A DNA stretch of 64,000 bases from positions 16,793 to 80,792 of IMG/VR virus record IMGVR_UViG_3300028883_000044; one strand, 5' to 3'. Below the pieces are notes generated by a model. It saw only the letters and a program-made list of their open reading frames with translations, was not told where the DNA came from and ran no database searches. This DNA is from a virus. This document shows, piece by piece, positions 36,005 through 44,794 of this stretch; the first letter of the stretch is position 1, and every line of letters begins with the position of its first letter. The translations under genes were made by a program, and so were the position numbers.

Positions 36005-36024
36005 GGAGGGATTTTTTTCCCTCC
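36005..36024 (+). terminator. GC hairpin with U-rich loop after the holin gene
   Basis: GGAGGGA pairs with TCCCTCC around a loop of six T. There is no U tract after the stem, so it may be a mRNA 3' end or processing signal before the tRNA rather than a full terminator. Confidence 0.4.
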
Positions 36025-36028
36025 AACT

Positions 36029-36100
36029 GCGGGAATAGTTTAGTAGGAAGAACTAGAGCTTTGTAAACTCTCAGCATGGGTTCGAATCCCATTTCCCGCT
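36029..36100 (+). tRNA. tRNA-Thr (anticodon TGT)
   Basis: Acceptor GCGGGAA/TTCCCGC, D stem GTT/AAC, anticodon stem AGAGC/ACTCT with a C-A mismatch at the last pair, loop TTTGTAA giving anticodon TGT (36062-36064), T arm ATGGG-TTCGAAT-CCCAT. No CCA is encoded. It would help decode ACA, a frequent codon in AT-rich genes. The mismatch next to the loop is odd but tolerable. Confidence 0.8.
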
Positions 36101-36125
36101 TTTATAAAAAGGAAAGGAGGAACGT

Positions 36126-36386
36126 ATGAAATATGTTAAAAAGCCTATTACTATAGAGGCTGATGTTTATGAAGAAGGTATGGAAGATGGTTTTATAACT
36201 ACAGTTTCTGGTTGTGTTACACAATATACTTCGTATAGATTAGACGAATCTTCTGTACCTTATATAGAAACTTTAGAAGGTAAGATGTTTATTAGAAAAG
36301 GTGATTATATTATTACAGGAATAGCTGGAGAAAGATACCCATGTAAGCCAGATATATTTAATAAAACTTACGAAAGGGTAGACTAA
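36126..36386 (+). CDS. PGDYG-type phage protein
   Basis: 86 residues, beginning KYVKKPITIEA, with ETLEGKMFIRKGDYIITG and GERYPCKPDIF. This matches a small protein family common in phages, named for the PGDYG-like motif, and has no established function. SD AAAGGAGG. Confidence 0.7.
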   Translation: MKYVKKPITIEADVYEEGMEDGFITTVSGCVTQYTSYRLDESSVPYIETLEGKMFIRKGDYIITGIAGERYPCKPDIFNKTYERVD

Positions 36387-37079
36387 ATGAAATTATATCT
36401 TGATGATAATATAAAAATATTAAAAGAACTTTCAGGTATAGAAGTGGATTTAGTTTATGCTGATATGATATATGAAGATTCTAATTTTGAATGGGTAGAT
36501 TATTGTGAAAATATTTTAAAAGATTCTGGTATATTTATAGTTCAAACAGATTATCATACAGTAGCTGAAATGAAACTATATTTAGATAAGCTTTTCGGTA
36601 AAGATAATTTTATTAACTGGTTAATTTATAAACAGGAATGGGGAGGAGTATCTAAAAAATACTTTCCTAGAAAGCATGATGACATACTTGTTTATTATAA
36701 AGGAAATAGGTATAATTTTTACCCTGAGAGAATTATGATACCTAAAAAGACAGCAGGCACGGGATTAGATAAAAATAATAAAAGTTTAAAAATTCCCTGT
36801 GATGTCTTTGACGACCTAGGGAATTTTTCTACTATTGCAAAAGAAAGAGTTAAGTGGTATAATGGTAAAAACATTCAATGGCAAAAACCATTAAAGCTTA
36901 TGGAGAGGTTGTTATTACCTTTTACAATTGAAAATGATTTAGTATTAGACCCTTTTATGGGAAGTGGTACTACAGGTGTATGGTGTATAAATAACAATAG
37001 GAATTTTATTGGGATAGAAAATGATCCCGATGTTTATAAGATAGCAGAAGAAAGATTGAATAAAGGAAAGGAGTATTAA
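36387..37079 (+). CDS. DNA methyltransferase-like protein with altered motif IV
   Basis: 230 residues. DLVYADMIYED (about residues 20-30) stands where DPPY is normal: the Asp and Tyr remain but PP is MI. SAM motif I LVLDPFMGSGTTG is intact near residue 190, followed by FIGIENDP. It is beta-class in order. The changed catalytic loop could mean lost activity, a changed base specificity, or a non-DNA substrate. It is a second methyltransferase besides the one at 21.6-22.4 kb. Confidence 0.8.
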   Translation: MKLYLDDNIKILKELSGIEVDLVYADMIYEDSNFEWVDYCENILKDSGIFIVQTDYHTVAEMKLYLDKLFGKDNFINWLIYKQEWGGVSKKYFPRKHDDILVYYKGNRYNFYPERIMIPKKTAGTGLDKNNKSLKIPCDVFDDLGNFSTIAKERVKWYNGKNIQWQKPLKLMERLLLPFTIENDLVLDPFMGSGTTGVWCINNNRNFIGIENDPDVYKIAEERLNKGKEY

Positions 37080-37502
37080 ATGGGACATAATAGTTTTATA
37101 CCTTATAATATATATTTATCCGGCGGTATGAAATCAAACTGGCAGGATAAAATTATTGAAGCATTATCAGATATTAATGCTAGAATTAAATTTATTGATC
37201 CTCGAAAGAACGGTTTAAAAAATCCTGTTAGTTATACTTATTGGGATATTAATTCTATTAGGAATAGTGATATTATATTTGCATACCTTGAATCTGATAA
37301 CCCTTCTGGTTTAGGTTTAGCCACAGAAGTGGGATATGGTGCAGGTTTTGGGTGCTTAACTATATTTATAAATGAGAAATCTAAAGATAAGCATACCCAT
37401 TTTATAGAGGAAGTAGCAACACTTTCTTATAGAGATTTAAATGAAGGTATTGCTATGCTTAAAAATATATGTGAGAATGGTTTAGTGAGAGGTATAAGAT
37501 GA
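37080..37502 (+). CDS. Nucleoside 2-deoxyribosyltransferase-like protein
   Basis: 140 residues. It has NIYLSGGM near the N-terminus, FIDPRKN, IRNSDIIFAYLE and NPSGLGLATEVGYG, the pattern of the nucleoside deoxyribosyltransferase fold (catalytic Glu in TEVGYG). It would salvage or swap bases in deoxynucleosides. SD AAAGGAG. Confidence 0.75.
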   Translation: MGHNSFIPYNIYLSGGMKSNWQDKIIEALSDINARIKFIDPRKNGLKNPVSYTYWDINSIRNSDIIFAYLESDNPSGLGLATEVGYGAGFGCLTIFINEKSKDKHTHFIEEVATLSYRDLNEGIAMLKNICENGLVRGIR

Positions 37503-37738
37503 TACTATATATTGTTGAATATATTATTGCAATTATTATAGCAGTTATTATTGCAATTATTATAGATAAAGCAAACGATCGTAAATTTATTGAAGAAGAA
37601 AAAAACAATTTAGATGAAGGAAAAATAGTCTTGACAAAAGAAGAATATCGTAGTATACTAAAAGAAAGACAGAAATATCTGTTGGCTTATTATAAATTAT
37701 CGGATATGTTGATTGAGGAAAGGAATAAGAAAAATTAA
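37499..37738 (+). CDS. Single-pass membrane protein with coiled coil
   Basis: 79 residues: an N-terminal Ile-rich hydrophobic segment (about residues 2-22), then a charged coiled coil of some 50 residues. Overlap ATGA with the upstream gene. It resembles an Rz-like spanin subunit or membrane anchor in topology only. Function unknown. Confidence 0.6.
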   Translation: MILYIVEYIIAIIIAVIIAIIIDKANDRKFIEEEKNNLDEGKIVLTKEEYRSILKERQKYLLAYYKLSDMLIEERNKKN

Positions 37739-37739
37739 T

Positions 37740-38639
37740 ATGAATAGTATTTTAGAAAAGGTAATAAGTGAAGATTACGAATTAGTAGGTAATGGTAGAT
37801 GGTTACGTACTGTAGAACATGATTCACTTATTATTGATTCTAAAAAGCAACTTTTCTTTTGGAACTCTAAGGATTTAGCTGGTGATGCTTATACTTGGCT
37901 AATAAAAGTTAAAGGTTACAATAATAAAGAAGCTAAAAAAAGAATATCAGAATTAAAAGATTCTGATATTATAACTGTAAGAAGTTTTACAATCAAGGGA
38001 AAAAAAGAAGATGTTGTTGTATGTGAAGATTTGGTAGATGTTTTTTGGAGTAATGGGAAACATAAAGGTAATAGAGATTACTGGTATAAGAGAGAAATCT
38101 TTGATACTACTATTGACAGATTTAGATTAGGACATTATAATGGGTGGTATACTATCCCTATATATCAGGATAATGAATTTAAAAACTTTCAAATAAGACG
38201 GGATTTACCAGAGAAGAAAATAAAATCTTGGTATAGAGGAGTAGGACCACTCTTATTTAATTCTAGTATATTGAATTGGATTTCTACAGTTTATATAACA
38301 GAAGGATTAACAGATTGTCTAATTTTAAATCAAGCAGGGTTACCAGCTATTTCTCACAATACAGGTGCAGGTGGTTGGATGCCACAGTGGTTTAAATATT
38401 TTATAAAGCTAAAAGAAATTTATGTAGTATATGATAATGATGAAGCAGGAATAAAAGGAAGTAAATTTGTTGCAGAAAATTTAGGAGTATACCGTACTAA
38501 AATTTTTACATTCGAAGGTTTCGGAGAAAAATATGATATAAATAAATACTTTTTAGATGGTGGTAATAAGGAAGATTTTAGGAAATTAGTTTTAGAAAAA
38601 TCTAAATATAGCTTTGCTATGGAAAGGAGAATATTATAA
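37740..38639 (+). CDS. DnaG-type primase-like TOPRIM protein
   Basis: 299 residues from ATG 37740; a TTG 27 bases upstream is in frame. It lacks a visible Cys-type zinc domain. The TOPRIM core has VYITEGLTDCLIL (catalytic Glu) and IYVVYDNDEAGIKG (D-x-D) near residues 181-245, and the C-terminus is helical. It would synthesise primers for the DnaB-type helicase at the fork. The lack of zinc finger is a difference from bacterial DnaG. Confidence 0.8.
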   Translation: MNSILEKVISEDYELVGNGRWLRTVEHDSLIIDSKKQLFFWNSKDLAGDAYTWLIKVKGYNNKEAKKRISELKDSDIITVRSFTIKGKKEDVVVCEDLVDVFWSNGKHKGNRDYWYKREIFDTTIDRFRLGHYNGWYTIPIYQDNEFKNFQIRRDLPEKKIKSWYRGVGPLLFNSSILNWISTVYITEGLTDCLILNQAGLPAISHNTGAGGWMPQWFKYFIKLKEIYVVYDNDEAGIKGSKFVAENLGVYRTKIFTFEGFGEKYDINKYFLDGGNKEDFRKLVLEKSKYSFAMERRIL

Positions 38640-39001
38640 TGAAAGAGGCGAGGAAAAATGTTAATGGTTTTACAGTAAAACTTTGGAGAGGTAAGGAAAA
38701 GTATTGTTTTTTATTTTCTGAGGGAAGTTTTTGGGATGATACTTCAAGAGAATTAAAGGATGCTACTCTCTGTTCATTTAATTATAAAGATTTGCTTGTT
38801 AATAAAGGTCATCTTATTTCAACTATGGCTATCAGAAATCCAAAAGATAAACCTGATACTTATACAGGACAAAAAGTTGCTTTGCGTAGATTATTAAATG
38901 CTATACATAATCTATATACGGAAGAAGATTTGCAAATTATTTGGAAAAAATTCTTCAGTCTTTGGGGCAGAGATGAAAGGGGAGAAAAAGTTGAGAAATA
39001 A
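38639..39001 (+). CDS. Hypothetical protein
   Basis: 120 residues, basic, with alternating beta and helix and many Trp/Arg; SD GGAG. It overlaps the glycosyltransferase downstream by about 11 bases. Not recognised. Confidence 0.55.
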   Translation: MKEARKNVNGFTVKLWRGKEKYCFLFSEGSFWDDTSRELKDATLCSFNYKDLLVNKGHLISTMAIRNPKDKPDTYTGQKVALRRLLNAIHNLYTEEDLQIIWKKFFSLWGRDERGEKVEK

Positions 39002-39812
39002 AATTGTAAGTATAATAACTCCTGTGTATATTGATAATGACAGTAAGGTAGAAAAGTTATTAGATTTAGAATTGGAATTAGATAAACAGGAGTCTTTTGA
39101 ATTTGAATGGGTAAGAGTTTTTGACGGTTGTGATGTTGTAGAGAGCCATGCCAAAAATTTTAAAGTAAAAGATGTTCAGCTTAAAAATAATTATGGACCC
39201 TCTGTAGCTAGGAACGTAGGATTTTTTGTATCTGCTGGTACTATTATAGCTTTTATTGATTCAGATGATTTACCTTATAGTAATTTTATAACTAATATCT
39301 TGAAAAATTTTAGTTCAAATATTGGATTAAAATTATTATTTTCGGCTTATGAAATTTTTGATACAAGTGCTGGAATCAAAAGTGGTGAGCATAATTTAAA
39401 TAAACTATTAGATATAACAAAGGTAGATTTTAAACTTCGTGATGAAGTTTTATTACTTGGCTTATCTCAAAATATTAATTTATCTACACCATTAGGTGTA
39501 GCTGTTGATAGACAGTTACTCTATTTGTGTGGTGGGTTTCAGCCCGGGATTGTTTGTGGAGAAGATGGTATTACATGGAGACGGATTTTACAGACTATGA
39601 ACGGCACTAAAATTTTAAATGAGGGTTCAGTTAAAATTTCAGATGATATAGTAGGAACATATTTTGTAAATGAAAATAGCCAATCTAGAACACAGAGGCG
39701 TTTTGAAATGGGTGGTTTTGCTTTTGATGGTTCTGATATACAAGGAAAGAATGGACAATATTTAGATAATGATTGGTTTACTACTTTATTAACGGAGAAG
39801 TATGATGACTAA
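38991..39812 (+). CDS. Glycosyltransferase family 2 protein
   Basis: 273 residues from a TTG at 38991 with GGGGAG six bases before. GT-A features: VSIITPVYIDND at the start, VARNVGFFVSAG, IAFIDSDDLPYS (DxD, about residue 85), and a later GGFQPG. It sits among DNA-metabolism genes, unlike the other glycosyltransferases. It might glycosylate a modified base or a protein; no base-modification gene is adjacent, so the target is unknown. Confidence 0.75.
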   Translation: MRNKIVSIITPVYIDNDSKVEKLLDLELELDKQESFEFEWVRVFDGCDVVESHAKNFKVKDVQLKNNYGPSVARNVGFFVSAGTIIAFIDSDDLPYSNFITNILKNFSSNIGLKLLFSAYEIFDTSAGIKSGEHNLNKLLDITKVDFKLRDEVLLLGLSQNINLSTPLGVAVDRQLLYLCGGFQPGIVCGEDGITWRRILQTMNGTKILNEGSVKISDDIVGTYFVNENSQSRTQRRFEMGGFAFDGSDIQGKNGQYLDNDWFTTLLTEKYDD

Positions 39813-40407
39813 TAGGATAGATGTATTAGATAAAGGTTATATAGAATTAATTAATTGTATTGGTGATGATGATACTATAGCAAGGGTAGCAAAATTTACC
39901 CGTTATACACCATTTGTTCAGGATAAGAAATCAACTAAGATGCTTATAAAGACTCTTATGAACAAAGGTCATACTTCAACTTTTGAATTTGTAGAGTTTA
40001 CATTTAAAGTAAAATGTCCGATATTTGTAGCTAGACAGTGGATGCGACATAGGACATGGAACTATATGGAAGTTAGTCGAAGAATGGTTAGCACTAAACC
40101 GGATTATTTTTTAGATGTAGATTGTATTGCAATAGGTAAGTTAGAAAAGGTATATAATTATATTGATAATGTTTATTTAGAATTGTTACAGCAAGGCGTT
40201 AGACCAGAAATAGCTAGGACAATTTTACCTTTAGGTACTTATACGGAATTCTATGCGAAAGTAGATTTAAATAATCTATTAAAATTTTTAGATAAGAGGC
40301 TTGATAATTCAGCTCAAAAAGAAATAAGGGAATACGCTGTAGCTATTTTACAGTTTTTAAAAGATATTGTTCCAATGACAACAGATTATTTTTTGGAAAG
40401 GAGATAA
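39802..40407 (+). CDS. thyX: Flavin-dependent thymidylate synthase
   Basis: 201 residues with ARQWMRHRTWNYMEVSRR, the ThyX RHRxxxxNxxSxR-type signature (RHR at residues 82-84). It makes dTMP from dUMP with FAD and methylene-folate. SD GGAGAA; a start at the next ATG is also possible. With RNR, dUTPase and dNMP kinase it builds the dTTP supply. Confidence 0.93.
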   Translation: MMTNRIDVLDKGYIELINCIGDDDTIARVAKFTRYTPFVQDKKSTKMLIKTLMNKGHTSTFEFVEFTFKVKCPIFVARQWMRHRTWNYMEVSRRMVSTKPDYFLDVDCIAIGKLEKVYNYIDNVYLELLQQGVRPEIARTILPLGTYTEFYAKVDLNNLLKFLDKRLDNSAQKEIREYAVAILQFLKDIVPMTTDYFLERR

Positions 40408-40408
40408 A

Positions 40409-40960
40409 ATGAAAGGCTTTGGGTTTGATTTAGATGGTGTGTTATATGACTGGCATTCATCTATTTATATGTATGCGAAAAGTATGTATAATTTAAAGGA
40501 AGAATCGGATATAGAATTTTTTAGGAATATGGTTGATGGGAAATATACTAAGAATTTTATAGATACACTTATGAGTTATCAACCGTGTTATACTAATATT
40601 GTACCTAATAAAAAATTAGTAAAACTTATTAATACAATATCTAAAAATTTTGAAATATATTATATAACAAGTCGTTGGAAGAATCTAGAGTATGTTACTT
40701 CTAAGTGGTTAGAGGATTATGATTTTCCACAACCATATAATTTATATATGGATGAATATAAACCAGATGTTATAAGAAAAACATTTTGTAAATATTATGT
40801 AGATGATATGCCTAAATGGGGTAATAAAGTTTTAGGAATTACAAACTTTATATATCTTAAAAAAAGATGGCACTATCAAGATAATAATTTAGAAGAGAAA
40901 TCTTTTCTCATAATTAAAAATATTTTAGAATTAGAAAATAAATTAGACATTTTAGTATAG
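40409..40960 (+). CDS. HAD-family 5'(3')-nucleotidase-like
   Basis: 183 residues with FDLDGVLYD (nucleophile, residues 5-13), IYYITSRW (motif II) and YYVDDMPKW (motif III). It resembles phage deoxyribonucleotidase-type HAD proteins. Possible dNMP phosphatase that removes unwanted nucleotides. SD AAGGAG. Confidence 0.7.
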   Translation: MKGFGFDLDGVLYDWHSSIYMYAKSMYNLKEESDIEFFRNMVDGKYTKNFIDTLMSYQPCYTNIVPNKKLVKLINTISKNFEIYYITSRWKNLEYVTSKWLEDYDFPQPYNLYMDEYKPDVIRKTFCKYYVDDMPKWGNKVLGITNFIYLKKRWHYQDNNLEEKSFLIIKNILELENKLDILV

Positions 40961-40970
40961 GAGGTTTTAT

Positions 40971-41387
40971 ATGGTAAGATTCTGTAAATTACAAAAATCT
41001 GCTGTTACACCTAAAAGGAAAAACAGCACTGATGCAGGAATAGATATTTATTCTAATGAGGACAAAACTATTCCGCCTCTTAGTGAAGCTAAAATCCACA
41101 CAGGTATTTCAATTGAAATACCTGTTGGTTTTATGGGTTTACTAAAACCTAAAGGAAAATCAAACTGGTTAGTTGGTGCAGGTGTAGTTGATGCACAATA
41201 TGAACCTGGAGAATATATAGTAAGAATATTTAATCCTACCATGTTTACATTGAATATTAAACACGGTACACCTGTATGTCAGTTAGTTATTATACCTATA
41301 AGCACACCTGAATTAAAGGAAGTCTCGAAAAAAGATTTGGAAAATTCAAGTGAACGTAGTGGTAAGGGGGGAATACACAATGCTTAG
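40971..41387 (+). CDS. dut: dUTPase
   Basis: 138 residues, the five trimeric dUTPase motifs in order: DAGIDIYS (1), PKGKSNW (2), VVDAQYEPGEYIVRI (3), GTPVCQLVI (4) and RSGKGGIHN (5). The last one ends with IHN instead of FGSTG, a mild divergence. It hydrolyses dUTP to dUMP, feeding ThyX. SD TAGGAGG. Confidence 0.88.
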   Translation: MVRFCKLQKSAVTPKRKNSTDAGIDIYSNEDKTIPPLSEAKIHTGISIEIPVGFMGLLKPKGKSNWLVGAGVVDAQYEPGEYIVRIFNPTMFTLNIKHGTPVCQLVIIPISTPELKEVSKKDLENSSERSGKGGIHNA

Positions 41388-43254
41388 TGAGAAAGGAGAA
41401 TTTATATTTAAAAGAAAGTACGCTTTGAATGAGGATGAAACTTGGGAACAGGCTTGTGTTAGAGTAGCTAGCCATGTTGCAAGTATTTTAGGAGACTCTG
41501 ATGATTTTAAAAAATATATGAAAGAGTTTTATCAGATAATTGCTAATCTATATTTTTTGCCCGGTGGTAGAATCTTAAAGAATAGTGGTACAGATATTAA
41601 GAATTTGTTTAATTGTTTTTATATTAATATAGAAGATAGTAGGGATTCTATTTATAAAGTATTAAAAGATTCTGCTGAAATATTTGCATGGGGTGGTGGT
41701 TTAGGTACACGCATTTCCGACCTTCGTGAAGAAGGGGCAGAGATAAAAACATCTAATACAGAATCTTCAGGACCTCTTTCGTTTATGAAATTATTTAATT
41801 TAACTGGAGAGATAATTCAGCAAGCTTCTAGAAGAGGTGCTCAAATAGCTTTGATGGATATTTCACATCCAGATATAATTAAATTTTTGGAATTGAAATC
41901 AAAACCAACAGCAGAAAATTATCAGTTACTTAAAGAAATGTCTGCGAATAGTCGTAAAGAAAATATAGAATTCCCTAACAGGGATGTTGTAAAAAGAACT
42001 TTAGTAGAAAATCAATTTACACATTTTAATATTTCTGTGGAAATTTCTGATAAATTCATGGAAGCTGTTATGGAAGATGCTGACTGGAATTTAATTTCCC
42101 CCAGTACTGGTGAAGTTAAAGATACTATAAAAGCTAGAAATCTTTTAAAAAGAATTGCTAAACAGATATGGTTATCAGGAGACCCTGGACTTTTCTTTAC
42201 TGATGCTGTTTGTAGAGACAATATGGTACCATATGTCAGTAATAAGTTAGGCTGTAATCCATGTGCAGAAATAAATTTAATTTCTTATGAACCTTGTAAC
42301 TTAGGTTCTATTAATTTACACAGATTATATGATAAAGAAATTGGTGGTATAGACTTAGAGAAGTTAACTCATATTGTAGCTACCGCTACTTTGTTTTTAA
42401 CATTTGTTCATGGAGTTTCTTCTAATCGTGTTGAAGAAGTTAATAAAATGGCTCAAGGTTTACGAAGAATAGGCATAGGTGTTATGGGTTTTGCTGATTT
42501 ACTTTTAGAAATGGGAGTGCCTTACGATTCAGACGAAGCTGTAGAAATTGCTGAAACTCTATCTGCATATATTTCTTATATATCGTGGATGACTTCTGCA
42601 TCTATAGCGGAAAACTTAGGTACTTTTCCTATGTATGATAAAGAAAAAGTAGACTTGCATGTTATAGATAAGTTAGAAAAATCGAGTGCTAATTTAGATA
42701 TGAGTGCTCTTAGAAAACTTATTGAGGAGAACGGTTTAGCTAATGTATCAACTACTGCTATAGCCCCTACAGGTTCAATAGCTTTATTAGCTGATGTTAG
42801 TTCTAGTATAGAACCTGTTTTTGGTTTAGCATATACTAGATATATTACAGACGGTGAATCAAATAAAGTGAAAGAAAAGATCATTGAGGTTAATCCTATA
42901 TTTATTTCTAAATTAAAAGAAGCCGAAATAGATGAAGAAACTGTAGAAAAGATTGTTAAGTATGCTGAAAAAAATGGTTCAATACAAAACTGTAAATTAG
43001 TTCCAAATGAAATTAAAAAAGTTTTTGTTACAGCTTTGGATATAGAACCTTCAAAACATATTCTTATGCAATCTGCATGGCAAAAATATATTTCTAATGC
43101 TATATCTAAAACTATTAATCTACCAGAGAGTGCTACAGAAACTGACATATATAACTCTATTATAGAGTTATGGAAAATGAATGTAAAAAGTTCTACATTA
43201 TATAGAGATGGTTCTAAATATTTTCAGATATTGAACGTAGGAAGTGCAGATTAA
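41380..43254 (+). CDS. nrdJ: Class II (B12-dependent) ribonucleotide reductase, tail missing
   Basis: 624 residues from ATG 41380 (AAGGGGGG upstream). Cys79 in LFNCFYINI and the second Cys in EPCNLG (about 306) form the usual pair, and NPCAEI (about Cys295, Glu297) holds the thiyl site. APTGSIALLADVSSSIEP is the phosphate loop. It reduces ribonucleotides with adenosylcobalamin. The protein ends in GSKYFQILNVGSAD and shows no C-terminal cysteine/zinc tail, which is normally needed for turnover. This is linked to the small zinc peptide at 20425-20625. Confidence 0.9.
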   Translation: MLSEKGEFIFKRKYALNEDETWEQACVRVASHVASILGDSDDFKKYMKEFYQIIANLYFLPGGRILKNSGTDIKNLFNCFYINIEDSRDSIYKVLKDSAEIFAWGGGLGTRISDLREEGAEIKTSNTESSGPLSFMKLFNLTGEIIQQASRRGAQIALMDISHPDIIKFLELKSKPTAENYQLLKEMSANSRKENIEFPNRDVVKRTLVENQFTHFNISVEISDKFMEAVMEDADWNLISPSTGEVKDTIKARNLLKRIAKQIWLSGDPGLFFTDAVCRDNMVPYVSNKLGCNPCAEINLISYEPCNLGSINLHRLYDKEIGGIDLEKLTHIVATATLFLTFVHGVSSNRVEEVNKMAQGLRRIGIGVMGFADLLLEMGVPYDSDEAVEIAETLSAYISYISWMTSASIAENLGTFPMYDKEKVDLHVIDKLEKSSANLDMSALRKLIEENGLANVSTTAIAPTGSIALLADVSSSIEPVFGLAYTRYITDGESNKVKEKIIEVNPIFISKLKEAEIDEETVEKIVKYAEKNGSIQNCKLVPNEIKKVFVTALDIEPSKHILMQSAWQKYISNAISKTINLPESATETDIYNSIIELWKMNVKSSTLYRDGSKYFQILNVGSAD

Positions 43255-43256
43255 TT

Positions 43257-43346
43257 ATGAAATTCAATAAGGTAACTTTGCCAGTTAAGACAAAAATCAA
43301 TAGTTCATATTTTCCCGTTAAGGAAATTTTTAATTTGATAAAGTAA
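43257..43346 (+). CDS. Possible 29-residue peptide after nrdJ
   Basis: ATG 43257, two bases after the NrdJ stop, with a weak GGAAG upstream. Basic and without features. It may be a chance frame. Confidence 0.3.
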   Translation: MKFNKVTLPVKTKINSSYFPVKEIFNLIK

Positions 43347-43358
43347 GTTAGGAACTGG

Positions 43359-43366
43359 GTACGCAC
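43359..43366. repeat. Outlying GTACGCAC motif
   Basis: A single exact copy in CTGGGTACGCACA, at the convergent gene junction, 15 kb from the other copies. It lies between NrdJ and the terminator and has no promoter beside it. Confidence 0.6.
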
Positions 43367-43392
43367 ACTAGAAATATAAAATAAAAAAACTG

Positions 43393-43429
43393 TGGGAAGA
43401 AGATTAAAAACCTTCTTCCCATTTTTTTA
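43393..43429. terminator. Bidirectional intrinsic terminator
   Basis: TGGGAAGAAG pairs with CTTCTTCCCA; T7 follows on the plus strand and CAGTTTTTTT on the minus strand, so it can stop transcription from both convergent operons. Confidence 0.85.
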
Positions 43430-43460
43430 TACTAAGAAATTATTTAGTTTTAATTTTTAA

Positions 43461-43997
43461 TTAACGTAAACCATTTATTTCTAAGTCTCTAAAATCATTT
43501 TCTCTTTGAACTTCTTCCCTATTATGTGGTAAATTTACTTCTACTGCTTCTAGAAAAGGTAGTCCATTATCTTCTGGTAAAATAAAATCCTGAAAATGTT
43601 TTTCAGGAAGTTTAAAAGGTTTTTGTTTAAATCTCATATGATTAGAATTTAGAATAATTATATCTTTAGAAAATTTCAGTTTTACTTTTTGCATACTAAT
43701 ACAATACTTTTTAAAATTAGCTTCTCCATAATTTTCTCTTATATCTATTTTGTATTCCTGTATTACAGTATTTATAATTAACTTTATTATTTGAAGTATT
43801 TGATAATCTCTTTCTGAGAATATATTCCTATCATCTTGTAATTTATTAATAATTAAGTATAATGATTTAAATCTAGCATAAGAAAGTACGCTAAATAATA
43901 TTATAAAAGTATCATCACTTAAATCGTATAGTATACTTTTAGTTCTATAAAGTTTAAATATTATATCTATTAAAAACTCTATATCTTCGGTTTCCAT
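43461..43997 (-). CDS. Hypothetical protein, last gene of the leftward block
   Basis: 178 residues, N-terminal two thirds helical with hydrophobic patches, C-terminus acidic and polar. It overlaps the next gene by one base. Not recognised. It may belong to the amidoligase operon by position only. Confidence 0.6.
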   Translation of the reverse strand: METEDIEFLIDIIFKLYRTKSILYDLSDDTFIILFSVLSYARFKSLYLIINKLQDDRNIFSERDYQILQIIKLIINTVIQEYKIDIRENYGEANFKKYCISMQKVKLKFSKDIIILNSNHMRFKQKPFKLPEKHFQDFILPEDNGLPFLEAVEVNLPHNREEVQRENDFRDLEINGLR

Positions 43998-44794
43998 TAT
44001 AGTAATAATCCATCTATTAATAAACTTTGTTTAAAATGTCCATGTATAAAATAATCATCATTTTTATAAGCATATATAAAAGATTTTAATTTAGATTCTA
44101 TCAATTCTGTATCTCCAAAAGATTTAATAATAGATTTCGTTAGATTTTTATTGTATATATTATGCGTAGCATTACTAACATTATTTAAAATAAGACTATC
44201 TAAATAATAATCAATGGTTTTATTTTCATTAATTAAAATATTAGTTGTGTAAAAAGCTCTATTTAAAACTAGTAGGAAATAGTATTGAACTAGTTTATTA
44301 AAAAAACTTGCTTTTTTAGTAAACATTAATCTTACAAAATTAAATCTATGTGTATACATATGTAATGAAGAAATTGATGAATATTCAGGTAATAAATAAT
44401 AACATTTTCTTCCATAAATTGTATTTATTTTTGTTTCACATAAAGTTGTATAAACTATATCAGGGAAAATATAATTACAAAGTTTTTCAAATTCTAATGA
44501 ATTACCCTTAGAAAGAAAATATAAATATATATCTTCTACATTTTCTTTTTTATATAGGTTAGTAGCATCTTCTCTAAAACCTCCTAAACAAACTTCACTA
44601 CAAGGACTGTCTACATAAAGTTTAAATTCTTCTAATGTTATTCCTGTATTGGGAACATTTTTTATAAACTTACATAAATCCTCTATTTCAGAATTATTAT
44701 AAATATCTGAAAGACGATAATTAATATAATCCGTCATAACTATGGTAATAGGTTTAGTAATTTCTTTTTTACTACCTGTTTGTAATAATTTCAT
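43997..44794 (-). CDS. Hypothetical protein beside the amidotransferase
   Basis: 265 residues, Tyr/Asn/Ile-rich and low in charged catalytic motifs. It contains three Cys (PCSEVC around residue 66) and a long hydrophobic stretch VQYYFLLVLNRAF that may be a buried helix. Overlaps the amidotransferase end. Function unknown; could be a substrate-binding part of the amidoligase system. Confidence 0.6.
   Translation of the reverse strand: MKLLQTGSKKEITKPITIVMTDYINYRLSDIYNNSEIEDLCKFIKNVPNTGITLEEFKLYVDSPCSEVCLGGFREDATNLYKKENVEDIYLYFLSKGNSLEFEKLCNYIFPDIVYTTLCETKINTIYGRKCYYLLPEYSSISSLHMYTHRFNFVRLMFTKKASFFNKLVQYYFLLVLNRAFYTTNILINENKTIDYYLDSLILNNVSNATHNIYNKNLTKSIIKSFGDTELIESKLKSFIYAYKNDDYFIHGHFKQSLLIDGLLL

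Noticed and set aside
42576-43148. 190-codon minus-strand ORF inside nrdJ
   Set aside because: Antisense to a well-conserved enzyme; no SD and no family.
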